A stretch of 64,000 bases of DNA from Rhodeus uyekii (lineage: Eukaryota; Chordata; Actinopteri; Cypriniformes; Acheilognathidae): assembly GCA_037043235.1 (NCBI GenBank), contig JAWRVZ010000039.1, forward strand, positions 2,373,001 through 2,437,000, written 5' to 3'. Position 1 is the first letter of the stretch, and every line of letters begins with the position of its first letter. The notes beneath the pieces are model-generated. The model did no database searches, was not told the DNA's origin, and worked only from the letters and a program-made list of their open reading frames with translations. The position numbers were made by a program, and so were the translations under genes. Of the stretch, positions 1-13,450 are shown piece by piece.

Positions 1-3000
1 AAACGTGTAAACCAATGGATCATTCAAACTAGTGACTAAAGAAATTAAAACGTTGAATATGCACAATATGCTGCTAAGGAACAAAGGACAATCTTCAGCA
101 ATCAAACTGATGATGTGCAATACGCTTGTGACAATTTATGAAACATGAAGACAGTCCATTAGAGTTCATACAGGGATTTTTAAATGCAATCCGTGCACTG
201 CAATCAAGAGTTTTACCAAATTGCAACACACAGTAAAGGACTGCTGTGCTAAAAGACTGCTGCTGCAAGAAAATTAAGGTTCAAAAATAATTTCCGTTTC
301 TCAGTGCTCAAAATATTTTAACAGACACTGCTCAGATGTGCTCTGGATCAACAGACTTAAACAGTTCAACACTTTGCATAACAGTGTCTATGAGGCCTCT
401 TCTTTCTCAGCAGCATTCAAAGGGTCAACAGCTGCCTTACTCTGGCTTGAATAAAGACATCAGTTTAGTCAAGAGGGTGCCAGAGATGTCTTGCCTGTTG
501 TGGACACACTTGAACAAGAAAATGTGCACTAAACTAGTCATCAGAGACACCACACAAGGTTTCCTGTATTGTAAGCAGCCTCTTTTGTGTGGTGAAAATC
601 ACATTTTACAAAGGATTTTAAAGGTGAAATGGGCCGTTTCTGCATTCTGATGCAATCACCTCTAAATCCAGCATGTTCCAATGTAATATTTATACTGCAC
701 CAGTCATGCAACGTGTTAGTTCCTTTATTGTAATGTAAAACAGTAGTAAAACAGCAAAGTCAACACAACAGGTGTGGTCTGTCATTCATATTGACATGTT
801 AATCTTTTAAACGTTTATTGTGTCCTCACGAGAGCGGTTGTTCAAGCCTGTGCCGTGTGTAGTTGAGGTCACATCCATGTCACATGTCTCAGAGTTAGTG
901 GGAAATTTTGAAACAGGTTGGACTGGCCAGGTTCAAGTGAGCAGGTTCTCACACCTGGATGGCATCCAAAAACACAGCACACTGATCGAAAAGCTGGGAC
1001 ATAAAAGACAGACAAGTTCCCACAGGCGACAAGACGCCAAATTCAAAAGTGAAACCACTTCAAAATTCCTAAGACACATTCATGCCACAAGCAATAGGAA
1101 CGATTGCCCTAAAGTTCAATCTAATACAATAAAGTTTCCAGCTTGCTCAAACGTTATGGGCTGATAACATTTCAAAGTAAAGAGGAGGGTTGGCTTGTGT
1201 CCAAGCAGGTCACAGATATCCCAATGGGGAGATGAGCATAAAAGCAGACCGCTCTGCTCCTCGGTTGGCAGCGGATGTGAGCTGAGATGAATTCATCTTC
1301 ACCGCTGCATATGCTGCCGATGGGTAAAACGCTCAGAAACAGAATACAACTAGAAAGACAATGAAACAATTTAAGTGAAAAGCTTGAGTTTGAGATGAAA
1401 GATTCATGTGATCACACATAGTATCTCTTCCACCAAACAATCGGCGCTGGATTGTGATGCGTTACTCTAATTCCTACAGCTCGAAACAGTCGAAGCAGGC
1501 CAAATGGTAAAAAAATTCATACAGCCCACACTTTTTCCACACAATCTGGAAAAAAAGCCAGTCTGTTACTCAGATATCTTTTTTTTTTTTTTACATAATG
1601 AAAATGTATGCTTAAAAGGCCAAAACCACTGACATTTTTTTCTTCTAGATATGCATGCTATTTCATTGAAGTTGGAATTGAACAGTTACAAAGCAACACG
1701 CTTTTATAAAACGTGGAGATGTGTAAACTGTATTCGAGCATGGAAGCTTGTTTCCACCACTGAATAAAAAAGATAAAAGAGAGAGAGAGAAAAAAAGTAG
1801 TAATTGTGACTCTCTCACTTTTTAGTTAACTTTTTCATAATTCTAAGGGGAAAAAAAAGGTTGATTGACTCGTAATTGCAGAAAACAAAAATGCTGTCCA
1901 CTCGCAAAGTCACATGTCTTTTTATGATGCGCATCGAGAAATTGATGCCATTGTAGATTGTTTCTTATTGGATATACTGTAAACTTATTTTTTACTTCTA
2001 AGCAAAGAAGGAAAAATAACTTTGCCAATCGGCGCATTAAATTGTGCATTATGTGTGCATGAGTGTGAAAACAAGCAATGCATTTTAATTTTAATCAATT
2101 ATTACTATGAAAAGAAAAGCTTTAGAAGTTTTTTTTGTTAACTAATGTAGCAAACAACTGATAACAAATGGAAAATTTTTATTATTATGGTGATGAATAC
2201 AAGAAAGTAGAAAAAAACAATTAATTGCTGAATCTGGTCTAAAACTATGCCAAGGTTGGCATTTCATCAATGTAAATTCCACAACAACAGAAAACTAAAC
2301 CAAAGCAGTATTCACTGATAGATGAAAGAAATGAGGACACACCAAATCTGCTTTCAAAAACTAAATTACAGAAAAGATAATAAAAGAAAAACACTACAGG
2401 TTTGGGAGTCAAATCCAGAAGGTTCAATTGGCACCTGATAAAGCGGGTGCCAGAATAACCATACTTCATTCAGTAATATTCCTAATGAATGAATATTTGT
2501 CTCCCTCCATCCTTGTTGAAGCCCTTTCAGTGCAGTAAATCCAGTAAGGCAGCTGGAAGTCATTGTTAATTCAACTTTCCATAAATCCCAGAGATACAGG
2601 GGAAACACAAGATGAGAACCACATGTGAGAAGAATGGAGAAAGGCCCGCCAGTAGAACTGATAAAAAGAGAAGAGGAAAAGTTCAAGCCTTCCCAAACGT
2701 GATCCAAACCCCCACACTGACCACGTCTGTGCAGGATCAGGGGACGTGAGGGGCAGAGGGCTGCTGACGCGACTGAACTGAGGCGGATGAGGGCAGTGAC
2801 AGTGCCACTGCTAATCCTGATGGTATGATCACCAGTGAAAGAATCTGACCTCAGGTCAGCAGTTCATCACTAATGTGGATGATTTAACATCGAGACACTG
2901 ACTTTAATGGCACGAGGAAGGAAAAATAACCACTTCTCAAAGAATGTGTTTAATCTCAAATATTTGCAGCTTCATCACTGTAGATGATCTGTTAAATAAC

Positions 3001-3672
3001 AAACGTAGTAAAGCTAGAAATGTAAGTGAAATGATCGCAATTCTCATGGGTTTTAAGGAGATACCTTGAATGTACTGTAATTTTCTTTGGATTAAAGTGC
3101 CAGCCAACTGCATAAATAAATATAAAATGTAAGTAAAATCAACAAAATAAAGCTAGAAACGTAGGTAAAATTCATCTAAATCCAAATCTAATAGGTTAAG
3201 AAGATATCTTGAATGTGCTTTGATTAGAGTGCTAGTCAATTAAACAAATATTTCAAAAGCAGATGTAACTGTATTAAAAAGAAACAGGCGCAAGTTTTAG
3301 GAAACTCCAAAGTCACATTCCCAACTTCTGCTTCATAAAGTAAATTGAAGTATTGTAAGATTACATTGAACATATATTTTGATTACAAAGTTTTCTGAAA
3401 GTAGCGGAGCATTTGTCCTTCAGTGTTTCTTGTTACGAAATATAAGACTTAGTTAAGCCTGTTAAAGTCCTCAAATGTAAAAGTTAAAAGCAGGAATTGA
3501 CATTCATACATAAGAAATAATTCACCCATTGTGAATTATGAGCAATAATAGCAATAAGCAATAATATTACAATAAAATTCCAATAAAAACAATAAAAAAC
3601 CAGCACACTTTCTGTGACAATCATATTATACACAAACTCATACACTTATGCCGGTCACAGTTTTCAACTTAC
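1..3672 (-). other. oaf intron 1 (partial), no further exon seen
   Basis: AT-rich DNA downstream of the oaf exon 1 donor. No open frame here resembles the remainder of OAF. It contains poly-A/T runs, a GA-rich tract near 1770-1790 and a diverged tandem duplication around 3005-3250 whose units resemble the SINE tail seen elsewhere in the window. I see nothing else I can support. Confidence 0.5.
3005..3250 (+). repeat. Diverged tandem duplication carrying SINE-tail-like sequence
   Basis: Two units of roughly 110 bp (about 3005-3117 and 3148-3250) share 'aaagctagaaa(t/c)gta', 'ataggtta/gggtttta', 'gatatcttgaatgt', 'gattaaagtgccag / gattagagtgctag' and a following 'aaataaa'. The second half of each unit resembles the 'ggataaaagcgtctgccaaatgcataaatgtaa' tail of the SINE copies at 26.7, 28.9 and 50.7 kb. 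I infer an old SINE fragment duplicated in tandem. Confidence 0.5.
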
Positions 3673-3903
3673 CTGTTTGAAATCGGCCACAAAAGTGATA
3701 AGAGTCCCATCTCCTTGCTTAAACTCCACAGTGATGGAGTCCCTCTCACTGTCCGCCTCCAGAAGTTCATCCGTGATCTGTCCATCGGCCAGACGAACCC
3801 TCACCTTCAGCTCAGAAGCCCACCCGAGAGTTACTGACACCGCGAGCAACCAAACCAACACAGTAAACCGACCTGAACCCGGTGAAATCCACCACGCAAA
3901 CAT
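3673..3903 (-). CDS. oaf: Out at first protein homolog (OAF), first coding exon only
   Basis: The ATG is at 3903-3901 and the exon ends at a consensus donor (CAG|gtaagt) at 3673, giving 77 codons in phase 0. The peptide has a hydrophobic signal segment (about residues 13-28, TVLVWLLAVSVTLGWA) followed by a stretch matching the OAF N-terminus: ELKVRVRLADGQ, then EADSERDSITVEF, and DGTLITFVADFK near the end. OAF is a small secreted protein of poorly known function, about 270 residues in vertebrates, so roughly 200 residues are encoded by exons at lower coordinates. None of those exons could be found in 1-3672, so they probably lie outside the window. Upstream is a 69-bp CT tract. Which of the teleost duplicates (oafa or oafb) this is cannot be told from one exon. 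Confidence 0.88.
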
Positions 3904-4279
3904 TCCAGATAATCCTAAAACTCAAACTCCGAGCTCAGAAGGACAATCCACTGGAATAACAGTCGACTCATTCCACGAGACTCTTCAGAGAGACTCCGCT
4001 ATCTCCTCGAAACATCACAGCCACTCCACTTTCACAACTTCATCCATATTTTTTGGAAGCTGGATATACAAATGAATTCATAAAGTCTTTTAAAACAGGT
4101 CTAGAGACTTTTCAAGTTTGGTAAATAAACATTTAAGAGAGCCGCGTCACACACGGGTCAATCTGGTGTTTGCTCTCGTCTCGCGCCTCTCATTGAGGGA
4201 ACTTTGATTCGTGAGCTCTCGCGCTCGCGTTCATTCAGTACTCTGACTTCAACCTTAGTTTCTGTTTTTCTCCTCTGAA

Positions 4280-4281
<2 letters not shown>

Positions 4282-4350
<69 letters not shown>
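4282..4350. repeat. (CT)n microsatellite upstream of oaf
   Basis: About 69 bp of uninterrupted CT, some 380 bp upstream of the oaf start codon (GA on the coding strand). Its position suggests 5' UTR or promoter, where GA tracts can act as nucleosome-excluding elements; that role is inference. Confidence 0.9.
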
Positions 4351-4353
<3 letters not shown>

Positions 4354-4499
4354 AGTCTTGCGGATTCGTCACTTCCTTCATTATCCAAAGTGCAGCAGTC
4401 CAACGGGCTCCCAAAGTTTCGCAGGCAGGCTTGAAAACTCTTAAAGGCGTAGCGCCCTCTCAAATTACCTACTGATTAACACACATCTCCTCTCATATA

Positions 4500-7400
4500 C
4501 AGTATATTTCTAGCAGTAAACTCTTTATGCAGTATATGGGATTTATACATCATATGCATTGACAAAGCAGAAAATATACTTGTATTTATGTACATTTACA
4601 TTCTATTATATGATAATAGGTGTAGGCTTCTTAAACAAAATGTAAAAAACATAATCACACTCAAAGTTTCAATATGTTTCTTGATTTGATCATGTGCCAA
4701 GATGAATGTTATATTATTTTGATGTATGCAGGCCTATAGGTATATATGCAGAATAGGGTTCTTAAACTTTGGGTTTGTCTGAGGGATTTCAAAAAGCCTG
4801 CTTTTTGTGTGTTTTTTTTATATGAAGGTCACTTTAGATTTGGCTGTTAGCTTCAGACATTCATGAAGCATGTTTCATCAGAATGACTTGTTCACCATAT
4901 TTACAAAGTTTGAGAAGTTTGGACTTTGTACACACACTGTATAGACATAATAGTCACAATGAATCATTCAAAGCACATAATGTTGTTGGGGTTTTTTTTG
5001 CGTCTGCTCAACATGATCAACACTATTTTGTTAGCTTTTTACCAGCATGGTCTAAAGTTGATGTGTGTAAAGTTTGGTGAAGGTCTGACAAACGGCAAAT
5101 CCAAATTAAAACGGCAGATCAAGTTTTTAAATAGTCTAAAAAGTTTGATTTGCTATTGTTGAGACTTAAATAAATAATTCAGAAGATATAAGAAATGTGA
5201 TTCTGTCACATAATTGGAGAGTTAATAGCTAAAATATAAAGTTTCTTATTATAGCACCGTCTTGAGGTGTTCATTTTCACACAACATACAAACACCAGTT
5301 TTTGTAATGGTAGGCCATTCAGGTTTGCTGTTTTTAGCCACTGAAATTTGAGTGAATTTAAGTATCTGGGTCATATCAGATGATCAGATGTTAGGACATC
5401 CATCAAAAAAGATGCATACCAATTTTCAACTTCATGGATCATACTGTTATGAAGCTATTATGTTTTTTTAGTTATAGTGTCGCTTATTGGCAGAATTGTA
5501 CGAAACTTGATTTGCATCTTCAGAATTCTACAAGTCTTTGTGTGTCAAATTTTGTTAAGCTTGGCATTGTGTTCAGCAACTACAGGCCAACCTGAAAAAT
5601 GGGCATTGCCTCACTAATGAATTAACTTTTAAATATAACTTGATAAATATATTTGTAGTGCTTGACTCAGAGCAATTATGTTTGTTTCTTGCCCTTAGGG
5701 TTCCAAAGTTATGATCCAAAAGGAAAATTGCCTTATTATAGCGCCACCTAAAGTCAGACGGGTGTGTGTCTGTGTGACAGTGTACAGTTGGGACCCTCCA
5801 GCCAATTTTGGGGTCTCTGTGATTTATCTCTGATGCCCATACACTAATATGCCCATACACCATACACAAATAAGGAGAAGAAGAAAATGAGTACAAACAA
5901 AGTAGGGTTCCATCACTTTTTTGTGTTATTACTTAATGATTGGATTTTGAGATGTGGGAATGAATATGAACTTGCAACTGAGGGTTTTAGCGAACTAAAT
6001 GTCCTAGCAAGTTCTGCATACGTCGCCACAGAGAAGTGTAGTTAATTTTTATTTCAAGCTGACAATCTGAAGCAGAGCTCTAACAAAACTAGAGTAATGA
6101 TTTCCATACGCCAGACCTGGGAATGTTTACGGTGCTAGAAGTGGCATATTACACAGTGAATTGCCTCTTGAGAGAAAGATCCTCCAGCTGTGGCTCATCA
6201 GATCTCTTATTTCCAGGTGATGTGTTTCTTGCTGGGTGGGGAGCTTCACTGGAGGAGAAAGCAAATAGACAGCCTGTGGTCTTGAATAAACACTGTCAGC
6301 TGGATCAGGGCACTGGTCAATACAGGTGACACATTGGAGTGAAGTTCAGGTAAACATGTCCTTTTGTGACTGGCTAAACTAAAGCATTTACAGCTTTGGA
6401 GGAGGTAAAAGAGAAGAGAGAATGTATGGTCACTGTTGTTTGACCAGCTGTTACTTCACATTGTTTTGCATTTCCGCATCAACATCGCTGGCAACAACAA
6501 AAAAATGTATGTAGTGCTAGTTTAAATGTTTTAGAAATATCCTGACATCTCTGTATCAGAGTTTCTGCTGCCAGATAGTCACGTAAAAATATTTAAAGAA
6601 AGAAAAAAAAAACATCCTGCTTTACATAATTTCTTTTAACTATTTTTTTGGCAAGGAAACATGCATTTACAGTCTTTCCAAGTTTCGTAGTACAAAGTGT
6701 CATTTGGTGTCTTGTGGTAAGGTTATAGTTTATATATACTTACGTAAATCATTAACAAGACATTCACTATTTTAACTATCAGACGCATTCACACACACAT
6801 CACTGCACACACTAGAACAAGCCTTTCATGGGCACTCCTGAGCAAAGCAGCATTAAAAATATGTCTTGTTCATCTTTTGTTGTCATATTCCACTAAAGTT
6901 TTCTTTTATTGCTTTTATTCACTTTTTGAAACAAAAGTTTAAGCAGTGTCAATTCCAAATAAAGCATGTTTGTATTGGTAAAAAATGGTGAATTTGTACA
7001 TTTTAATTTAAATTGGATGTGAAATCCAAGTTTTGGAAATGTATCTCACTTTGAAAATTGAGATGTCTACATTTTTTTTATTCCAGTGCAGTTACGTGCC
7101 AGACATTTGGTGTGTTTGATCATGAGTTTGAGGTTTGTTGATTCAATACATAGAGCAATGACAGAAATACGATGAGTAGGACATGTACCGACGAGTCTAG
7201 CTACTGTTTTTGTTCCATTGTAATTGTCATCTATATGCCACCTTAAAATCATCATTCCTGCTAAGTGCATTCATCTCTATTCAAAGATTTTGAGCTCACA
7301 CATACACTTGTATGTAATAAAAGCCTGTGTAGGCATAGTTCGTATCTTAAATGTTTTCACCCACACTGTCTATTAACAGATATGCTCTGTCTAATGAGCC

Positions 7401-9045
7401 TGTACAGCATGAAAGGTCTGCAGGTGCATTCATTCAAACCGAATTCCTCTAAACAGTCACAATGAGGTGTTACAATGACATAGTAACTCGGCAAACAATA
7501 TAAAAATAAAGTATTCTGCCATTTATTTCCTCTTCTTTCAAAGCAACAACAAAGAAACGTCTGTTTAAGAAAATGTCCTGAGAAAGCTTTCCTATGTGAT
7601 GCTTGGCAAGAATTTTATGTGGTATTTGGGTTAAACTTGTGCTTGTGTCTAAAGATTTCTAATGCAGCATTTCTCAGAGAGGATTTACACCACAAAGGAG
7701 ATTTTGCATGGTTCAGGAAGGTTTAAGGTTAACAAGTGCCATACTGAAAGCAAATGTTGTCATAAGCTTTAATATAATTATCTAATTACGTTCGGATGTT
7801 GTTGCTGGGCCCTGTTTGCAAATGATTAATTGTGACACTGAATTGTGTTTCAAACAGAAAATATGTTTCAGATAATAAAAAGTCCTCTGATGATAAATCA
7901 TGTTCTTTTAATATCTTTTCATTGGTATTATGAAATCACTAAATTAACATGATTCAAGAACTCTGTTTACAGAACTTGGCAGAAAAACTGCAATATGATA
8001 TTTGAATTCAGGAGCATGATCATTATTTCAGAATAACATAAATATGGGATTTACATTTATAAAAGAGTCATTTTGGCTTGGTTTGAGTCACTCCCATATG
8101 GTGGAAATATCTGTCTGCACAGCTTTGGTCTGTGGATCTTGGATGAAGGGGTATCCCCTTACATTCTGTGAGAGCACTTCACCCCCTGGAGTAAAAGCAC
8201 ACATGGAGAACAGGACTCAATCCAGACTATAAGCAATGTCTGTAGACCCACTCTCATTGTCATATTATGAGGATTGGATCCGTTGTGTGGGTGTGTGAGT
8301 AAACAGCTCAGGGAGGTCTGAGGGGGCACAGAGTGCCAATCCAATGGCACCTCACTTTCATCTCAAGAATCCAACATCTGCACCACACATGCACGTCACA
8401 TTCCCTGTTTCAGCAAACCGTGACAACTGTGTTAGGCCTTCAAAACAGAGATGAAACTCTATCCCAAGGACTTTTCCAGGGTTTTAAAGCTCAGCAGCAC
8501 TGAGATTAAGTGAATCTTCACTGGGACCCCCCAAAATAAATGATTTAAATGATTTGATTTTTAACTTTTATGAGTGTATATGTAATTATTTTATTAATTA
8601 ATTTTATATCATAAAACAGTAACACTATAATATAAAATTGTATTATACACTACCATTGTCATGATGCTCTGCTTCTGCTTCTGTTATGTGTTCCCATTTT
8701 AGTTAGTCTAGATTTTTAATTAGTTCATAATTCACCTGTTTCTCTTCTCCCTGATTATACCACGTACATTTAAGCTCTGAGTTTTCCTTTGTTCTCTGTC
8801 TGGTATTGTAAACTACCATGTTAAATGTGGTTGTGTATTCAATTTCTCCAACAATCTCTTGAGCTTATACAGCCTGATACAGCTACAGAACCGTGACAAC
8901 CGTTAAAACAATTGGGGTCAGTATATATGTTTTTTTTTTTTTAATTAATACCTTTGATAAAATAATTAATAAAATAAATTAATACCTTTATTCAGCAATT
9001 AAGCATTAAAGTAATTAAAAGTGACAATAAAGACATTTATAATGT
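4500..9045. other. Intergenic, repeat-bearing; no gene seen
   Basis: Between oaf and pde9a. No frame here shows splice-bounded coding character. At about 4740-5900 several copies of a motif of the form 'ttata-g(c/t)(a/g)cc(a/g)cc/tc' occur ('ttatagcaccgtcttgagg' near 5240, 'ttatagtgtcgcttattgg' near 5470, 'ttatagcgccacctaaag' near 5730). The motif recurs as 'ctatagcgccaccaag' near 44805. I read this as an old interspersed element of unresolved family. The rest is plain AT-rich sequence. Confidence 0.4.
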
Positions 9046-9049
9046 TACT

Positions 9050-9340
9050 AAATACAGTAGTACCTCAAGATACGAAAGGCTCAACTTACGAAAAATCCAA
9101 GTTACGAAAGCAAAGACGAAAATTTTTACTGCTCTACATACGAAAATTTTTCAAGATATGAAAGGTTTCTGAAAGTCCGAGATTCGCCCCATAACAATTT
9201 TGAAACTCGCGCCGCCATCTTAGTTATAGTAGACTCGCCACCATCCTCATGCTCTCTTGACCAAAACGAGTGGCTTCCAGATGGGACTGTTCCAGCAAAC
9301 CTGTGTTACGTTCCAAAGCTTGTTTGAAGACAGAGCATTC
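9050..9340. repeat. Interspersed DNA-element-like repeat ('tacagtagtacctcaagatacgaaa')
   Basis: Begins 'acagtagtacctcaagatac' and continues with several 'ttacgaaa / atacgaaa' units, a layout typical of terminal parts of fish DNA transposons. The far end and a matching inverted terminus were not identified, so the boundaries and family are uncertain. No intact transposase is visible. Confidence 0.45.
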
Positions 9341-10499
9341 GAGCGGCTAGCGTGATTATTTAACTCTTCTCCTGCTTAGTGGAAACTGTCTTTCCACACA
9401 GTCTTCTGTGTGGAAATTCCCAAAGTCTGGGAAGCAAGAAGAGGGTCTTTAGATGACAAAACAAACAAACATGTTTGGGCTCATCCTTGGAAAGCATTAG
9501 GAACCTCAGAAGTAGCTCAGACCGAAATGAAAGATGAAAGAATATTCACATTTAAACTGTATAATGGAATGGCTGGTGCTCCACTCCAAGCCTGTCTTTA
9601 CAATACCATAAGTGAGACTTCGTCTTTTCATAATTACAGAACTGAATGTCACAGGCCTGTGCGCACACATCTGGCTGGCGCTCTATCATGTCGGTCTGTA
9701 AATGATTATATCTACTGACACTCTGGTTATAAATAAGAGCTCCCCGCTGAGTTTGAAGGAATAGTCATCCGCGGCATGTGAAGTCATTGCTGCAACCATC
9801 AATTTACCATGTATTCCTTGGAAAATTCTTCCAGTGGTGCGGTATGTGTGCTGCAGGATCATGGGTCATGATCAGGTGCTGTTGAGTCCTTTGGAGACAC
9901 AAGACCCCCGGCTACTTGTGGCAAGAGAAGAGGCATTTTATTAAATGCATGGAAATAGTACGCCATTTACGTTAGATTGTAACAATCCTGCCAAATCCCC
10001 CTTTGGAAAACCACTCTGATTTTCCCATTCTTTCCATACCAATATTATTTTACTGTGGGTGATTATACTCTGCAACCATTTTTATATCCACATGTATTTT
10101 ATTTTATCACCATGCAATAAAGTACAAACTAAAGCCCGGGGTGATAACGATGTGCCGAGGACTTCTTTAGCATATCAGTAAAGAGTGCTTGGGTTAATAA
10201 TCAGCACTACATTCAGGGTATCCATGGATAATCGCAGTCCTATGTGCTGTCTTAAGCCGAACCCAACATACAGCTGTTGATCTGCTGCCAAACTGCAATC
10301 AAGATGCCTGCTGGAGATAAATGTAGAACGGGGAGATGTAAACACATCTGGCCCAATCTCTCCCAGACAACTTCATTTTTTTCTTCTTTTTTTAACCCTC
10401 AAGTTCTGTGTGTGGCCCCAAGGCACTTTAAATACAAATATTAATAAGATTTAGGTATCAAAATGGCTTTCCTCTTAATAGAATAACAGGAAAGCCACA

Positions 10500-10503
10500 A
10501 TGT

Positions 10504-10534
<31 letters not shown>

Positions 10535-10541
10535 GGGGGGG
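10500..10541 (+). repeat. (GT)n followed by a 24-base G run
   Basis: About 18 bp of GT repeat runs directly into an uninterrupted G run from about 10518 to 10541. A pure G tract of this length is a strong G-quadruplex candidate and also prone to sequencing or assembly length error. Confidence 0.85.
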
Positions 10542-12441
10542 TATATGCATAATATTAGTTCATTTATTTTCTTCTTCTAATGTGCTTTTGGCATCAAATT
10601 GACCCAAACAATACCTATGTACTGAACTGGATAATTGAGATACTACGGGGGGTCAAACCTTCAATAACATCTGTTTGCTGGGTGGGTTTTAAAAGCATTT
10701 TAAAAGCAAATACTATTTTTAGTTTTATATAAAAGCAAGAAAGTCAATTTCAATATAAGTACACATGGTTAATGTTTTTTTCTGGAGCAAAATGACCATT
10801 AAAGCCTTTATGCTTTGGTGTATTTGAAGAACCACCAATTAAAGTGTCTATGGTAGCAGACAAATAAAACCTTTAGAACCTTGTAAATAAAAAAGTTACG
10901 AACTCTTGTGGGACATGTGCAAGCAACATAAATGTTTCATCACAGTACAGAGAAACATAAATGAAGGGGAACATAATACAGACTAGTCGGAGAGTACAAT
11001 GCTGTCTTGAGAAACATCAATCATTGTGCAATTGTTTTTCAGATGATACTAAGATTTCAAATTCATCGCCGAAATCAGGTCGACCCAGTTGTTTTGAATA
11101 TGCGGATGAATAGTCTACTGTAGTCACTTCAAACAGTAACATCTTCAAAATACAGAACAGTAGAGATTGATAGGGGTGGAAAAATGTAGCAGTCAAATGG
11201 CTGATAAGGCAATTCTCCAGGGACATTATTGCCAAAATATAAACGTTGCTTTCCTAAATCATGGTCAAACCATGTTTGGCCGCTGTGCAGGATTCATAAG
11301 GCATAAATTATGGACACAGTGTATTTTGTGATGTTATGAGCAATATGATCTCATGCAGAGGGAGTCTTGCAAGGAAACTAGCTTGTCTGTTCCATCTCCT
11401 CTAAGGCATGTTGTTTTTTCTCTTTTTAAACAAAATATTTATCACCACATTGTCCGGACTTAACCGTCGGGTTGTTGACAAATCTTATGATATCCACAGA
11501 TGTTGCTCCAGATATCCATAGTCTGGATCACAAACAGAGTCGGTTTTTGTAGTATAGTGAACGCTATAACTGTTTAGACTGCAAATGACCTGAGCACTAC
11601 AGGTGTTCCCTGTCTGGAAAGTGTGAGGTGTCCTGTAAAAGCTGTCTGTGGAGGAGATTGCGCTTTATCTAAGGAATGCCCCTGAAGCCGTGAAAACCTC
11701 ACAGGAAGAGAATTCTCATTTTCTGACATATTCTTATCTTTTAACATACTGGATAGAGTGAAAAATTGATATTGTTATTAAGAGTTTAGAGCAGCAGCTT
11801 TTAAGCTGTGGGTCATGTGGGAATAAATATGTCCTACTCAATTCTCAAACTAATTAATTGCCAGTAAATAGCTGAATCCTTTCCATGAATCACAGAATCA
11901 ACATTTGATTCACGTACTGAGCTGCAAGATCCATTTCATTGCATCATTAGTTCAAGGCAAACAAAAAAGTGTTCCTTTTCCCCCCATTTTTCTGTAAAAT
12001 GCATGGTTGGTCCCTGTTGATTCGCAAACAAATGAGCAGTGTTATTTCAAATAACATTTTGCAAAAGACTCACAAACTAAGACTAAGAGTTACTAGTTTA
12101 AATCAGCCTGCCAAATTCTTCCCACGAGTTCTTCACTATAAATTCACTGAATCTGCCATAGCAGCTAGTGAATCAATATGTGACTCACTTACTGACCCAC
12201 AAGCTCCATGAAATTACTTACGTAATTACGTAAACAGAATGCACTTTTCTCCATATTTCCTTAAACTTTTTAGTGGGTTTAAGGGAATAAATAACCAACT
12301 CACAAAAAAAGTACTTTTAATTAATTATCCTCACAAACGTACCGGTTTTGCAACAAAGGAAATTGCACTTTCTGCTCAGTACCATTTCTTCTACTAAAGG
12401 AAAATGATTCATGCATTTGTGGTGAACTGAAATCTGGACGT

Positions 12442-12457
12442 CCCCCCCCCCCCCCCC
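12442..12457 (+). repeat. Homopolymer C run
   Basis: Sixteen consecutive C residues, flanked by otherwise mixed sequence. G-quadruplex forming on the minus strand; the length may be unreliable. Confidence 0.8.
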
Positions 12458-13329
12458 TTAAAAAGAGGCCTCTGACAGCTCAAACACTGACCCTTAGCTC
12501 TAGGCCCCTCTAAGAAAACACAGAGAGGAGACACAGACTGGAGGAGACATATGTGTTTAGACAAAGACAGTATCTGGAGAGGAAATACAGTAAGAGGGGA
12601 GAGTTTTGCCGCTTTGAAGTTGAATAGAGTCTGGATGAGGAATGCTATTAAAGCTGTCCATTACTCCATTACTGAATTATGCGTCTAAATTACATATAGG
12701 CACATCACTTTTTACTTATTAAATGTTTTCTTTTTGATGCTAATTTATGAACTTATATTTTATATTTATTTCTCTCTAGTTCATATACTGTATATTTGTG
12801 TTGTTGCACGTATGACAATTAAACTTTGATGTTACGACATAAAATGCTTTCTTTCAAAACCCAACTTTTTGAAATATGACACATAGTTGTCATACTATCC
12901 TGAAAAACATTAAACTTTAAAAGGAATCCATTGGTGGAAATACCCCTAATTAGCAAGAGGGATTTGGAAACTAATAACAATAAAGGAAAGCAAAACAGCG
13001 CGGCCCTTTAAAGAGAATCTAAATCACTTTTCATTTGACTTTACTGTTTACACCACATCGACCGCAGTTACACAAAGCAGATTTAATCTGTTTTGGAAAA
13101 ACGTTCCAGGGAACTTATCTCTAACACACTTTCACTGACAAACATGGCTTCAAGTTAGACGTTGGACTGATAAATGGTGATACTGATAAGGGTAGAGAGA
13201 GAATTTTACTCGAGTCAAATTACCAAACGGCTGTTCTTCACAAACACTAGTTTCCAGCAGACTAATTGTGCTTGTATTTTCTCTCTAGAAAATAACTTTT
13301 TTCTTTTTTAATATATTTAGAATATGATT

Positions 13330-13450
13330 TATTCCCATGACGTCAAAGGAGAATTTTTATTATTATTCAGTGTCACATGATCCTTCAGAAGTCATTCTCA
13401 TATGATGATTTGCTGTTCAAGAAACATCTTATCAAGATATTAAATGATCT
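13330..13450 (+). repeat. Interspersed repeat ('cagtgtcacatgatccttcag' family), copy 1
   Basis: Shares 'cagtgtcacatgatccttca', then 'gaagtcattct', 'gatgatttgctg' and 'tcaagaaacat' with copies at 53.04-53.37 kb (same strand), 63.54-63.84 kb and 16.32-16.47 kb (opposite strand). This short repeat is widespread in cyprinid DNA; it looks like a non-autonomous DNA element, but the family is not resolved. Confidence 0.65.

Larger units (their letters stand above)
9341..13325. other. Intergenic DNA with simple repeats; no gene seen
   Basis: No coding exon could be supported. It holds a (GT)n-(G)24 tract at 10500-10541 and a C16 run at 12442-12457. Several longish open frames (for example 9410-9718 and 11969-12211) lack flanking splice sites and have no recognisable domain. 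Confidence 0.4.

Noticed and set aside
3614..4075. 153-codon plus-strand open frame over the oaf exon
   Set aside because: Antisense shadow of oaf exon 1 and its upstream region; no start context, splice partners or domain.
4158..4463. Open frame with a long Arg-Glu repeat
   Set aside because: Translation of the CT/GA microsatellite.
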